Below are positions 22,797 to 33,721 of a DNA stretch of 64,000 nt, in pieces (the stretch's first letter is position 1; each line of letters starts with the position of its first letter). The stretch comes from Bretschneidera sinensis. Its lineage: Eukaryota; Streptophyta; Magnoliopsida; Brassicales; Akaniaceae. Position numbers and translations under genes: made by a program. The notes under the pieces were generated by a model, which made no database searches, was not told the DNA's origin, and saw nothing but the letters and a program-made list of their open reading frames with translations. The stretch is from positions 60,553,001 to 60,617,000 of the forward strand of contig CM043702.1 of assembly GCA_023935145.1 (NCBI GenBank), in the 5' to 3' direction.

Positions 22797-23984
22797 AAAA
22801 TTTTTGTTTAATTATCTGTGGGTTCAAATTCTCAAGTAATTTGTATAAATCCATTCAAATCAATGATTCACACGTGAAACTAAGTATTATTAGAACTGTC
22901 ATATATGCTTAATTGGTTGGTTCATGTATAATTTCGCTGAGTACTTCAGCTTAATTAATTTATAGTTCTTCACATAATTTCTTTATCATTTCACAAAAAA
23001 GAAGCAATATATATGAACTGTGTTATTTATGTGATGAGATTTATTAGTTATAATTCCAAACTTGTAAAGTGAAAATTCCATTTTGCATTGCACTACAAGA
23101 AAAACAAGTATGTGCGACAGAAATTTCGGTCAAAGAAAACATTGGAATTTGTCACAAATGGAGCCATTTGCGACAGAATTCTGTCCCAGATAGATCCATT
23201 ACTGTAAACCTTGAATCATATATTATTATTTGCGATCAAAAAATAATTAATCACTTTTTAAATTTTTTGCAATGGAATTTCTGTCTTGGAAGTGTAGTCT
23301 CCGTTGCCAAAAAAATAGAAAAAGAATATTTTATTGAAACTTTCAACGACGGAAAATTCATTGCTGATACTCAAAATAATTTGTTTAAATTATTCATTGT
23401 TATTAGCGACGGATATGTTGAGTATTAGTGACGAAAATGTCGCGGATACTAATAAGTTTTGATTTTTTTTAAAATGTTTTTAAATCACCTATAAACACGA
23501 AAATTAATTAATTCTATGTCCTGTTCAAAGCACATATCATACAATCAATAAACTAAATCATGTTATCCTCTAAATTATATAAATTCATTAAAAATATACA
23601 AAATACAATTTTTATAATAATATTCTCATAAAAGTTTTAAGATTGTCAAAGGACATCAAGGTTCGAAAACTCTTCATCATTGATCCCGTCTTGATTATGT
23701 AATGTCTCTGAATAATCCTGTAAAAGAAAACAAAGAAAAACTTTAAGATAGATTAATATTTATTAATTACAAAAAAATGAATAAACACTATTTAAAAGTT
23801 TTAAGACTAAAACTCTAAAAAAATTTAAACTAAAGATTCAAATTGAATTAGATTTGTTCTCACAACTCACATCGGATATTACAGACAAACCAATACCCTC
23901 AGCTCGTCTTGGAAATAATTAATTTTCAAAATTTTGTATGCTTCATGATACACAAAAGCTATCTAGATTTAATATAAGAATCAT
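22797..23984 (+). repeat. Direct duplication unit A (first copy)
   Basis: About 1.19 kb that recurs in the same orientation at 29381-30636. Long shared stretches run from ATTTTTGTTTAATTAT through the CACTA-type terminus to ...GCTATCTAGATTTAATA and AGAATCAT. Flanks on both sides differ, so the limits are sharp. The second copy has about 55 bp extra near 29485-29540. Confidence 0.85.
23091..23460 (+). mobile_element. CACTA (En/Spm-like) transposon terminus
   Basis: CACTACAAGAAAAACAAG is the standard CACTA-superfamily terminal inverted repeat. It is followed by subterminal repeats built on GCGACAGAA, CGACGGAAAATT and GCGACGGATA, which bind the transposase in this superfamily. No opposite end (TTTTCTTGTAGTG) occurs in the window and no transposase is visible, so this is a truncated end inside duplication unit A. 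Confidence 0.75.
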
Positions 23985-25471
23985 ACAAATGTATGGGCAA
24001 CCAGAAAAGCTAAAAAACAATATGGTAACCACATAATAAACATCATTGTCACATTTGCAAAACAAAATGAAAGCAAAAGATTTGTTTTGAAAATAGAAAG
24101 TCGTATTTTTCATGTTTTGTTCTTTGGTATATAAATTGTTGTATGTTTTGTGTGCATTAACAAAAATTAGAAGGTTCGTTAACTTTTTTTGTTGTCACTT
24201 AAAATAACAAATAAAAAACTTAAATGCACTTTGACCTCTAAAATTTAGGGGGTCTTAGTACTTCAAACACCAGCGTTTTTATTAAAGCAATTTAAACCTT
24301 TAAGTTTAAAAATTGTTGCAATTTGAAGCTTTGTTCATTTTCTGTTTATAATTGTATTCTCATACAAATCATTATGTATACAAAGTTTTGTATACATAAC
24401 GGAAGAAAGAAAGATCGTTATGTATACAAAGTTTTGTACTCTCTTAATTCAAAATGAAATATTTTTTTTGTTATTTCCGTGAAATAGATATTATAAACCG
24501 AATCACAAAAATACTTATTTCTATGCTTTCTCTATTAATTATTGATATTTATATGCCAATTATTTTGCGATCTCATCCAAATTGCCAAATCAATGACAGT
24601 AACTTTCGTTTTTGATATGAAAAGTACACTTAGAGAATAAAAAAATAATAAAAATAAAAAACCCAAAGCCATCAATGGCCACTTTGTCCGTATTCTGTTT
24701 CCTCCTCTTTATACCATATACACCATTGTTTTATGTTAAGTGGAGAGTTTAAAGTAAAATTATAAATTTTTTGTCCTATAACGTTTCGTTTTAATCGTTA
24801 AAATAAAAAGTTTTGATTTTAAAGTGTCAATTTGAATTCGAAAATATTTTTAAATATATTTTTATTAAATTATATATCTTTCAAAAAATATATATAATTA
24901 AAAATACATATTATAATAAATAATAAAAATGGTTTTATAACCAACACCAAATCATAATTATCATCTAAAATTCAAATATTATCAAACAAATATTATAAAT
25001 AAAAATCATAATTATAAATACAAATTTATGTCATTTTAAAAACTACTAATCCAAAACAGCATTAACTAAAAATATTTAATAGTTGCATTATCAAATTTTT
25101 TAAACTTAATTAAAAGTGTCATTTTAAAAATATACATGAAAACAAATTTAAACCAATTAAAGAGGAGAAAATAATGAACAAAATAAAAACAAAAAATCAT
25201 CTAATATTATGTTTTAATCGAAATAATCAAAACAAACCGAAACATTGAAATAAAAAATGAAACGAGTATAAAAATAATTTATTTCGACAACGAATTCCTG
25301 TTGAAACCGAAACATTTCAACCATTTCAACTGAAAAGCAGCGAAGTTTATAACTTTGATTTAAAAAGCTACTGAATTGTTTGTTTGCATGACAGCTCCTT
25401 GAGAGCTCTAAAAATATTTACTTCTCTCTTTCAATTGCTTTCTACTTTTCTTTCCTACCTCCTGCAGTTTC
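23985..25471. other. AT-rich non-coding DNA with a 28-bp palindrome
   Basis: AT-rich DNA without a recognisable gene. At 24372-24399 is a perfect palindrome with 13-bp arms (TTATGTATACAAA, GT centre), and most of it is repeated directly at 24418-24438. A 25-codon frame at 24675-24752 (MATLSVFCFLLFIPYTPLFY) looks like a signal peptide but has nothing downstream and is not called. Confidence 0.6.
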
Positions 25472-25548
25472 TTCTCACCCAGTTCTTTTATACTATTCAT
25501 TAATTTTTTCTATCCTTTCTCTGATTCCCGGCGAAATTGAGTAAAGAA
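25472..25548 (+). repeat. Direct duplication unit B (first copy)
   Basis: TTCTCACCCAGTTCTTTTAT...GATTCCCGGCGAAATTGAG recurs at 29224-29352 with a roughly 48-bp insertion. Here it lies downstream of unit A; in the second copy it lies directly upstream of unit A, so the order is changed. Confidence 0.75.
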
Positions 25549-26990
25549 GAATATATTTCTATCAGTCAAAAATAAGAGAAATACTCCTGTACAAGTTGGG
25601 AAAAAATAATGAATTTAAGAAGCAATTCGGATATGATGTATGTAACCATTTCATTTCCCTCCTCTTTCAGTGTGTCTTTGTTAAATAATTTTTTTTTAAA
25701 ACGGAGAAAATTTTAGTCAACTAATTGTACATATAAAGAAATTCGACACCGATCAAGCTATATATCATTAAATGTGTGGAGTAGGAATGTGGACATGACG
25801 TGCTATGATAAGTTGGGTCTTATACAAAAATTTCTCATGTATTTGACATCAATAAAGAAGTTAAAAATATAACTTCAAATCTGATGTTTCAGAAATCATT
25901 ATATAAATTATAGACCAAAACTATTGTTAGATCAAATGTTACCTAAAATTGAAGCTAAATTATGATAAGGATGGTTAAAAAAGTGCACCCATAAGAAATT
26001 AGGTGTGGACCGACATATAAAAACTAATCTCAAGAAGATTTGAGTCTATTGGTGAGTCTCAAGAAAAAAAAAAGAAGCACAAAAAATGAAATTCCAAAAA
26101 TTATTAAAAGCAAATTAATAAACACAAAAACAAAACAAAAGAGAAATGTTTTCTTCAAAAACCTCAGAGTCCCTATGGCCAAGTAAAACTAAGATTGAAT
26201 AAAGGAAAAAATTATCTAGTTTGGATTCATAAAAGATATATAGTACAATAGTCCATCTCACCATTAAATGAAAAAAAAATCTATTTTTCTTTTTTTTCTC
26301 ACGTCATCCAATGATGAAATGAAATTTTGTGTCATGTATCTTTCATGTACTGTGTTATGCAAGAGCTTCTCTCAAAAAAATCTTCTTATTTAAAAGATTT
26401 GTTAACCTTTTTTTTTTTGTTGTCAGTTTAAAAAAAAAAAAAAAAAAAAAAACAACAACAACAACAACGACGAGACTTAACTGCACTATGACTTCCAAGT
26501 TTCAAAATTGTTGCAATATGAAGTTTGGTTCATATTCCATCTAAATTGATTAAGAAAAAAAAAAGAACACGTGTCTCATAAGAAAAGTAACATTAAAAAA
26601 TTCTAAAGTTTTAACATAAGAAGGAAACTAAACAAAAAATTTAAATATAAAAAAGAAACTAAACAAGAAATTAAATTTAAAATAAAGTTGTATACTTTTT
26701 AAATATTCAATAGACAATTATAAATAATTCTATTTGATCCACCAAATTGAAAATTCTGTCTCCGACCTGACTATTGTTCATCTAGTGTGGGACCTGTGGG
26801 TTATGCTTATGCCTCTTAAAAATACTTTATATTAAACGTACATTTGAGAAGAATGATTAGTCATTTTGGGCTATTTTAATTCTATATGAATAATTTTTTT
26901 TTTTTAATTTGATTGGAAAAATTTACTATTTATATAAGATTAAAATGTGATAAAACTAATCTTAATCTCACATTTTTTGTCTCACTTACC
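25549..26990. other. AT-rich non-coding DNA with poly(A)-(AAC)n tract
   Basis: No gene recognised. A T-run, then a run of about 22 A followed by (AAC)n lies at about 26408-26468. Poly(A) of this kind can mark the 3' end of a LINE or SINE, but I see no element body. Confidence 0.55.
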
Positions 26991-27420
26991 ATCATAGGAT
27001 ATAATCTATCTCATCTATATGAGACTAAATTTTTTTTTTGTCATTTTTACTCTTGAATAATAAAAATCATTATAATAATAGTAATAATAATTATAATATT
27101 ATTAAAAATAATTTATCTTATAACAATAATAATAAAATATATTAATTACTATAATTATAATAATAAATATAATAACTATATTAATATTGATAATGATTAT
27201 GATTATCATATTTATAATAATTTTGATAATAATAATATTATTACAATATTTTTTCTTATATTCATAGTAATAATAATAATAATTATTATTATTATTATAA
27301 ATATCATTATCATTATCATAATTATAATTATAATAATATTTTTAATAATAATAATAATTATTATTATTGTATTAATAATAATGATAATTATTATAATTAT
27401 GATGATAAAATAATAATTTA
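26991..27420. repeat. Trinucleotide-rich AT DNA (TAA/ATT type)
   Basis: Almost pure A and T, composed of irregular AATAAT, TTATTA and TAATTATAAT words on both strands. It grades into the tandem array that follows. No coding potential. Confidence 0.8.
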
Positions 27421-29035
27421 ATAATAAATATTATTTATTACAATTACAATAAGAATTGTACTAAAAAATAAAATAATAATTAGTATTATATTTATAATAA
27501 TGATAATAATAATTATTATCAATATCATTATAATATTATAATAATACTGATAATAATAATATTAATTTTTATTATTAATTATAATAATTTTATTTTTATA
27601 ATTATAATTTTTTAAATATTACTCTAGTAATTATAATAATAATTGTTATAACTATGATGACAAATATAATAATTATTTATTATTATTAGAATAATGGTTA
27701 TAATAATAAAAATAATAATTAAATTTTAGGGTTTGCGAAGAAATTAGAGATTGTTAAGTATGATAAGTAGGGTTAAGGTATTTTGGTACTAAGATTTCTT
27801 ATCCTACTTTTGTCTCAACCCTGCAATCTTATGAACCAAATATAATATTATTTGTTACTATTACAATAAGAATTATACTAACAAATTAAATAATAATTAG
27901 TATTATATTTATAATAATGATAATAATTATTATTATCATTATCATTATAATATTGATAGTAATAATAATAATTTTTATTATTAATTATAATAATTCTTAT
28001 TTTTATAATTATAATTTTTAAATATTGCTTTAGTAATTATAATAATAATTGTTATAATTATGATGACAAATATAATAATTATTTATTATTATTAGAATAA
28101 TGATCATAATAATAAAAATAATAATTAAATTTTAGGGTTTGTGAAGAATTAGAGATTGTTAAGTATGATGAATAGTATTAAGGTATTTTGGTACTTAGAC
28201 TTTTTATCCTACTTTTGTCTCAACTCTCCAATCTTATGAACCAAATATAATATTATTTATTACTATTACAATAAGAATTATACTAACAAATAAAATAATA
28301 ATTAGTATTATATTTATAATAATGATAATAATAATTATTATCATTATCTTTATAATATTATAATAATATTGATAATAATAATAATAATTTTTATTATTAA
28401 TTATAATAATTTTTATTTTTATAATTATAATTTTTAAATATTTCTTTAGTAATTATAATAATAATTGTTATAATTATGATGACAAATATGATAATTATTT
28501 ATTATTATTAGAATAATGATTATAATAATAAAAATAATAATTAAATTTTAGGGTTTGTGATGAAATTAGAGATTGTTAAATATGATAAATAGTGTTAAGG
28601 TATTTTGGTAGTTAGTCTTCTTATCCTACTTTTGTCTCAACCCTGCAATCTTATGAACCAAATATAATATTATTTATTACTATTACAATAAGAATTATAC
28701 TAACAAATAAAATAATAATTAGTATTATATTTATAATAATGATAATAATTATTATTATCATTAGCTTTATAATATTATAATAATATTGATAATAATAATA
28801 TTAATTTTTTATTTTATAATACAATTTTTTAAATATTTCTTTAGTAATTATAATAATAATTGTTATAATTATGGTGAAAAATATGATAATTATTTATTAT
28901 TAATAGAATAACGATTATAATTATAAAAATAATAATTAAATTTTAGGGTTTGTGAAAAAATTAAAGATTGTTAAGTATGATAAATAGTGTTAAGGTATTT
29001 TGGTACTTAGACTTTTTATCCTATTTTAGTCTCTT
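27421..29035 (+). repeat. Tandem array, period 395-416 bp, about four units
   Basis: The landmark AAATTTTAGGGTTTG occurs at 27721, 28127, 28543 and (as AAATTTTAGGGTTTG again) 28938, giving periods of 406, 416 and 395 bp. Each unit has an AT-only part (AATAATAATTAGTATTATAT...) and a mixed part (TTAGAGATTGTTAAGTATGA, GGTATTTTGGTACT, TTATCCTACTTTTGTCTC). Unit lengths vary mostly within the AT-only part. Confidence 0.9.
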
Positions 29036-29223
29036 CTTACGTACCACAATTTCCGTTAATTGTTGGCTTGTGAATTAAAACCCTAATTTGAATTTATAAA
29101 GCCACCACGTATGGTGGCTAAAGATGTAAAGAATTGCCCCCACCATCTATACTCAAATTAAAATTGAATCTCTTAGCAAAGACTTCATCTGAGTTTAGAC
29201 ACATGTTATCTAAAAGAAATTTA
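29036..29223. other. Short spacer with GCCACCA/TGGTGGC hairpin
   Basis: Low-copy looking sequence without a recognised gene. GCCACCA-CGTA-TGGTGGC (29101-29118) is a perfect 7-bp hairpin. Confidence 0.5.
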
Positions 29224-29352
29224 TTCTCAGCCAGTTCTTTTATGCTATTCATTAATGTGTGCAATAATGTGTGCTAGGTAATAATTTGCTTTAGCCAAAA
29301 TAATTAATTTTCCTTATCCTTTCTATGACTCCCGGGGAAATTGAGCAAAGAA
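29224..29352 (+). repeat. Direct duplication unit B (second copy)
   Basis: Matches 25472-25548, with an insertion of about 48 bp (TGTGTGCAATAATGTGTGC...) after CATTAAT. It sits immediately upstream of the second copy of unit A. Confidence 0.75.
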
Positions 29353-29380
29353 ATTTGACAATATATGGTTTAATGACAAT

Positions 29381-30636
29381 ATTTTTGTTTAATTATCCGT
29401 GGGTTCAAATTCTCATGTAATTTGTATAAATCCATTCAAATCAATGATTCACACGTTAAACTAAGTATTATTAGAACTGTTATATATAGTACCTAAATTG
29501 TCAAATTAGTGAAATTTCATTCTAATCAAAGTATCTTATTATATGCTTAATTGGTTGGTTCATGTATAATTTCGCTTGAGTACTTCAGCTTAATTAATTT
29601 ATAGTCCTTCACATAATTTCTTTATCATTTAAGAAAAAAGAAGCAATACGAATGAACTGTGTCATATATTATGAGATTTATTAGTTATAATCCCAAACTT
29701 GTAAAGTGAAAATCCCATTTTGCATTGCACTACAAGAAAAACAGGTATGTGTGACGGAAATTTCGGTCAAAGAAAACATTAAAATCTGTCACAAATGGAG
29801 TCATTTGCAACAGAATTCTGTCGAAGATAGCTCCATGACTGTAAACCTTGAATCAAATATTATTATTTGCATCCAAAAATAATTAATCACCTTTTTAATT
29901 TTTTGCAACGGAATTTCTGTCACTGAAGTGTTAGTCTCCAATGCCCAAAAAATAGAAAAAGAATATTTTATTAAAACTTTCAACGACGGAAAATTCGTCG
30001 CTGATACTCAAAATTATTTGTTTCTTAATGAAATTATTCAATGCTTTTAGCGACGAATATGTTGAGTATTAGTGACAGATTTTCCGTCATATATACTAAT
30101 AAATTTCTGATTTTTTTTATAAAAAATATTTTTTAAATCACCTGTAAACACCTAAATTAATTAATTCTACTTTCTGTTCAAAGCACATATCATACAATCA
30201 ATAAACTAAATCATATTATCCGCTAAATTATATAAATTCATTAAAAATATACAAAATACAATTTTTATAATAGTATTCTCATAAAAGTCTTAAGACTGCC
30301 AAAGAACATTAAGGTTCGAAAACTCTTCATCATTGATCCTATCTTGATTATGTAATGTCTCTGAAGAATCCTATAAAAGAAATTAAAGAGAAACCTTAAG
30401 ATAGATTAATAATTATTAATTACAAAAAAATGAATAAACACTATTTAAAAGTGTTAAGACTAAAATTCTAAAAAAATTTAAACTGAAGATTCAAATTAAA
30501 TTAGATTTGTTCTCACAACTCACATTAGATATTCAGACAAATCAATACCGTCAACTCGTCTACGAAATAATTATTTTTCAAAATTTTGTATGCATCATGA
30601 TACACAAAAGCTATCTAGATTTAATAGAAGAATCAT
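29381..30636 (+). repeat. Direct duplication unit A (second copy)
   Basis: Matches 22797-23984 in the same orientation, including the CACTA terminus and both of its flanks. Because the DNA outside the transposon end is shared too, this is a segmental duplication, not a second transposition. The copies differ by scattered substitutions and one insertion of about 55 bp (near 29485-29540). Confidence 0.85.
29728..30110 (+). mobile_element. CACTA terminus, second copy
   Basis: CACTACAAGAAAAACAGG with the same subterminal GACGGAAAT and GACGGAAAATTCGTCGC repeats as at 23091. The subterminal palindrome GACGGAAAATTCGTCG is better preserved here. The other end of the transposon is absent. Confidence 0.75.
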
Positions 30637-30733
30637 TGCCTAAATGGATCATGGGAAGAGGGGACATCCTTTTTTGGGATACCAATTGGGTTGAGTTTCC
30701 CTTCACTATGGTTCAGAGGAGACAATCTTATCC
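30637..30733 (+). pseudogene. LINE (non-LTR) zf-RVT-region fragment
   Basis: The plus-strand frame reads PKWIMGRGDILFWDTNWVEF, resembling the W-x-x-G-x-G-x-x-I-x-FW-x-D-x-W motif found after the reverse transcriptase in plant L1-type LINEs. It is under 100 bp and begins exactly where duplication unit A stops. It is too short for certainty. Confidence 0.45.
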
Positions 30734-30905
30734 GAGAGCAACTCATTTGGTGTAAAAATTGTAAAGTAAAACTCGCAGTTAACATAAATTTTGAGTATAA
30801 AATGATCCTGCCACGTCTCAAAATTTAAAGAGTTCAAATTCATGTGCAAAAATAGTGTAGTATAAGTTTTACTTTATAATTTTTACTGCAGATGAGTTGA
30901 TCTCA
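30734..30905. mobile_element. Foldback (MITE-like) element, copy 2
   Basis: GAGAGCAACTCATTTGG...TAAAGTAAAACTCGCAG (30734-30780) is inverted at 30860-30905 (AGTTTTACTTTATAATTTTT...GAGTTGATCTC). The arms match those of the foldback at 19932-20106, which makes a two-member family in the window. Confidence 0.6.
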
Positions 30906-31235
30906 ATTAATATGTCCCATTTCTTCAATTAAAACAAAATGTTAATTGTTTCAATCATACAACAATTAATTAAAAATAATAATTCGAGTTTTTTGGTCTA
31001 ATAGTTATTTTAAAGTTTTTTATATTAGATATTCGAATTCGATCTTTTCTGATCAATATACTTAAAAACATTAATTTAAAAAATGATGCAGGACAAATCA
31101 TCCTCTCTTTCTTTTAATATGTATTTCAAAATTAATGAAATAAAAGAATATCCAAATTTTGTTTTCTGATAAATTTGAAGAGGAGAATTGATTATAATGA
31201 TCGATTTGTTTTCATTTATGTCTTTCATTTTATTG

Positions 31236-31399
31236 TTTCAATTGAGTCTTTAAATTTATAATCTTATTTTAATTGGATCGTTAAATTTACAATTTCATTT
31301 GAATTGGGTCATTCTCTTTATTATTATTTTATTTAAAGCAACTATTAAGTGTTTAGTACCTAATTGAAATGAGGTTATAAATTTAAGACCCAATTGAAA
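31236..31399. mobile_element. Foldback element with CAATTGGGTCT arms
   Basis: TTTCAATTGAGTCTTTAAAT...TTAATTGG (31236-31285) is inverted at 31359-31399 (CCTAATTGAAATGAGG...AGACCCAATTGAAA). The whole is about 165 bp with a loop of about 75 bp, and the left arm is itself followed by a direct repeat (AAATTTACAATTTCATTTGA). It looks like a small non-autonomous DNA element. Confidence 0.55.
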
Positions 31400-31503
31400 A
31401 GATCAAAAGTCAATAAGCCAAAAAGGTAAATGAAATCAAGTATATATAAAACCTAATTAAGGGCAATAAAAAAATGTATTTTGGCCTTGAAATTACGTTG
31501 AGA

Positions 31504-31506
<3 letters not shown>

Positions 31507-31543
<37 letters not shown>
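31507..31543. repeat. (GA)n microsatellite
   Basis: An uninterrupted GA repeat of about 18 units. It explains the LSLSLS frame on the minus strand. Confidence 0.95.
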
Positions 31544-31545
<2 letters not shown>

Positions 31546-31639
31546 GAAAGATCAAGTAGTGAGATTAAATTAATAGATGGAATTTTTAATGCAGATATAT
31601 GATCTTTACCCCAAAGATCAATTTGAGCTATAGCTGATA

Positions 31640-32113
31640 TCAATCTTGAATAAAATCAATACTGATACCACCAATGCTAACAAGTCCCTTCCCATATCTG
31701 GGCACCAAAGTCACCACCACACTATCATCATCCTCATCATTGACATATACGTCAAATTTCACACCTGTATCATCGTCAAACTCAATCTTATCTATCACCA
31801 ACTCTTCCTCTTCATCTTCTTTTTCTTTTTAACTCCTTGATTTCTTCAGCCTTGCAACCTCAACACACACCAGTTTGTCTAAAACGAAAGGAAATTGAAG
31901 TTCAGTGCTTTTTGGTATCACCTTCTTCTTTGCTTCAGCTGCTTGTGCTATTGACCCAAATGGTGATGACTCAGCTGCTGCTACTTTCTTTGATGATAAC
32001 CTTCTTGGCCTTGGCTTAGCAGTACTAGAAACTAGCCACGGTATTTCAGCATCTTGATATTTATACCTCAAAACACTTTCAGGTTCTAAACAATCTCTCA
32101 CCTTAATGCGAAC
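31640..32113 (-). pseudogene. PPO: Polyphenol oxidase 3' end, disrupted
   Basis: The minus strand begins VRIKVRDCLEPESVLRYKYQ, then DAEIPWLVSS, FPFVLDKLVCVEVARLKKSR. After an in-frame TAA (31829-31831) it continues LVIDKIEFDDDTGVKFDVYV and NDEDDDSVVVTLVPRYGKG, ending at TGA 31640. This is the linker and C-terminal KFDV domain of plant polyphenol oxidase, a plastid copper enzyme that oxidises o-diphenols. The KFDV domain is shortened: KFDVYVNDEDDD runs directly into SVVVTLVP, where intact proteins have several dozen residues between. The catalytic tyrosinase domain is absent, because a copia LTR starts at 32114 within the coding sequence. The intact upstream exon is not in the window. Confidence 0.85.
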
Positions 32114-32362
32114 TGTTAAGAATTGTAAAGTCCATTATTGGTGCATAATATCTGGGATCTCCATTTATTATAGTATAATATCTGGGATCTCCATTTATTA
32201 TAGTCAAGCCACCATTATTCTCTTTTATTCTCCTTTTTTATACGTAGGAATTTAAATAGCATTGACAGCATATGCTATATTTTAGGATCTAAATTAGTCT
32301 CTGTATTGTATATATATTTCTTTTTTCCTCAATGAATAATATACATAAATTCATTATTTTCA
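32114..32362 (+). repeat. 5' LTR of copia element inserted in PPO
   Basis: The LTR begins TGTTAAGAATTGTAAAG inside the PPO reading frame and ends ...TTATTTTCA next to a primer site TGGTAACAGAGC (32363-32374), which differs from the usual tRNA-Met site at one base. It is short (249 bp), as in many Ty1/copia lineages. It contains a perfect tandem duplication of a 31-bp unit (TATAATATCTGGGATCTCCA..., about 32151-32214). Confidence 0.8.
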
Positions 32363-32439
32363 TGGTAACAGAGCGACCACGATTCTGAACCTTTATTTTT
32401 CAAACAAAGCAATCATCATCCTTCTTCTAGCCGACACAC

Positions 32440-33721
32440 ATGGCAGAAAAAGATATCCAAATAATCCTAGGCTCATCCAAGCATGAGGACAACAAATATA
32501 ACAATCCAAATAACCCGTTTTACCATCATCACTCCGACCAACCTGGGCTCATACTCGTCACACAATCGCTAACCGAAGAAAATTACAGCACCTGGAGCCG
32601 TACTATGCTCATGGCTCTCAACATCAAGAACAAAGAAGGCTTTGTCAACGGCACCATTCGACAACCACCATCGAATTCCACCGCAGAAATCCAACAATGA
32701 AGTGCTGCAACAACCTTGTAAAGGGATAGATTTTCAATTAAACCTTGGAGGATATTAAAGCAAGCATAATATACATTGACAGTGCTTATGAAATCTGATC
32801 TGATTTGAAATAACGATTTTCATGCACTAATAGTGCCCATCTTTTCCATGTTGAAGAAGCCATTCATGATTGTAAACAAGACAACATGACAATAGGTGCT
32901 TATTATACCAAGCTGAAGGGTCTTTGGGATGAACGTGACGTACTGTGTTGCATCCCAACCTGCACTTGCGGCACTGTGAAAGAGGTTTTGCAATTCCAAC
33001 AAAGTCAAAAGACTATAAGGTTTCTCATGGGGCTTACTGAAACCTATGCTACTGTTCGAGGACAAATTCTACTCATGGATCCTCTTCCTACCGTCAACAA
33101 AGCGTATTCTCTTATTCTCCAGGATGAAAAACAGCGAGGAATATCAAAGGGAAACGCGATGGTACCTGAAGCTACAGCCTTTGCTGTAAGGAACAACTCA
33201 CAAAATTCTGAGAGAATTTTCACACCCAAAAATCCTCACTTAAAATGTGGCATTGGTGACAAACTTGGGCACACTGCAGAGACATACCAAGCACATCTTA
33301 ATTGTGATCATTGTGGCTGGAAAGGTCACACCATTCATATGTGTCGAAATCTGCAAAGGATGAAGTTTGCAGGTGGTAAAACGGATCAGCAATCGTATAA
33401 AAACTTTCCCTCCAAAGCCAATCATGTTGATGTCAACACAACAACACCTTCCAACTCCTTCACTCTCACGGCAAAACAGTACCAGAATCTCATGACAATG
33501 CTTAATGGGAATAAGTCTAATTCCATGGCCAATCAAAGTGCATCTGCTATGAGTGATCTCTCAGGTACAACCTTATGTGCTTCTGTATTTAACAAAGAAA
33601 TGTATTGGATACTTGACACAAGAGCCAAAGATCATATTGTTTGCTCCGCTGATTTATTGACTACAAAATCCCGTGTTACCAATCGAACCGTGCATCTTCC
33701 TAATGGAGCCATTATAGCTGT
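32440..33721 (+). pseudogene. Copia gag and start of protease, disrupted
   Basis: The frame opens MAEKDIQIILGSSKHEDNKY, then NPFYHHHSDQPGLILVTQSL and NYSTWSRTMLMALNIKNKEG, the Ty1/copia gag N-terminus. A stop at 32698-32700 and frame changes follow. From 32886 the frame has TIGAYYTKLKGLWDE, FLMGLTETYATVRGQILLMD and a zinc knuckle CDHCGWKGHTIHMC (C-x2-C-x4-H-x4-C, intact). The protease motif WILDTRAKDHIV has lost the glycine of the family D-T/S-G active site. Coding ends at 33721 where a gypsy LTR is inserted, and resumes at 39810. Confidence 0.85.

Noticed and set aside
24675..24752. 25-codon frame resembling a signal peptide
   Set aside because: No downstream exon, splice donor or similarity; chance is likely in T-rich DNA.
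27721..28960. Telomere-like TTTAGGG motif
   Set aside because: It occurs once per 400-bp unit and never in tandem, so it is not telomeric repeat DNA.
31410..31643. 77-codon minus-strand frame with an LSLSLS run
   Set aside because: It is explained by the (GA)n microsatellite; the flanking residues are low-complexity.
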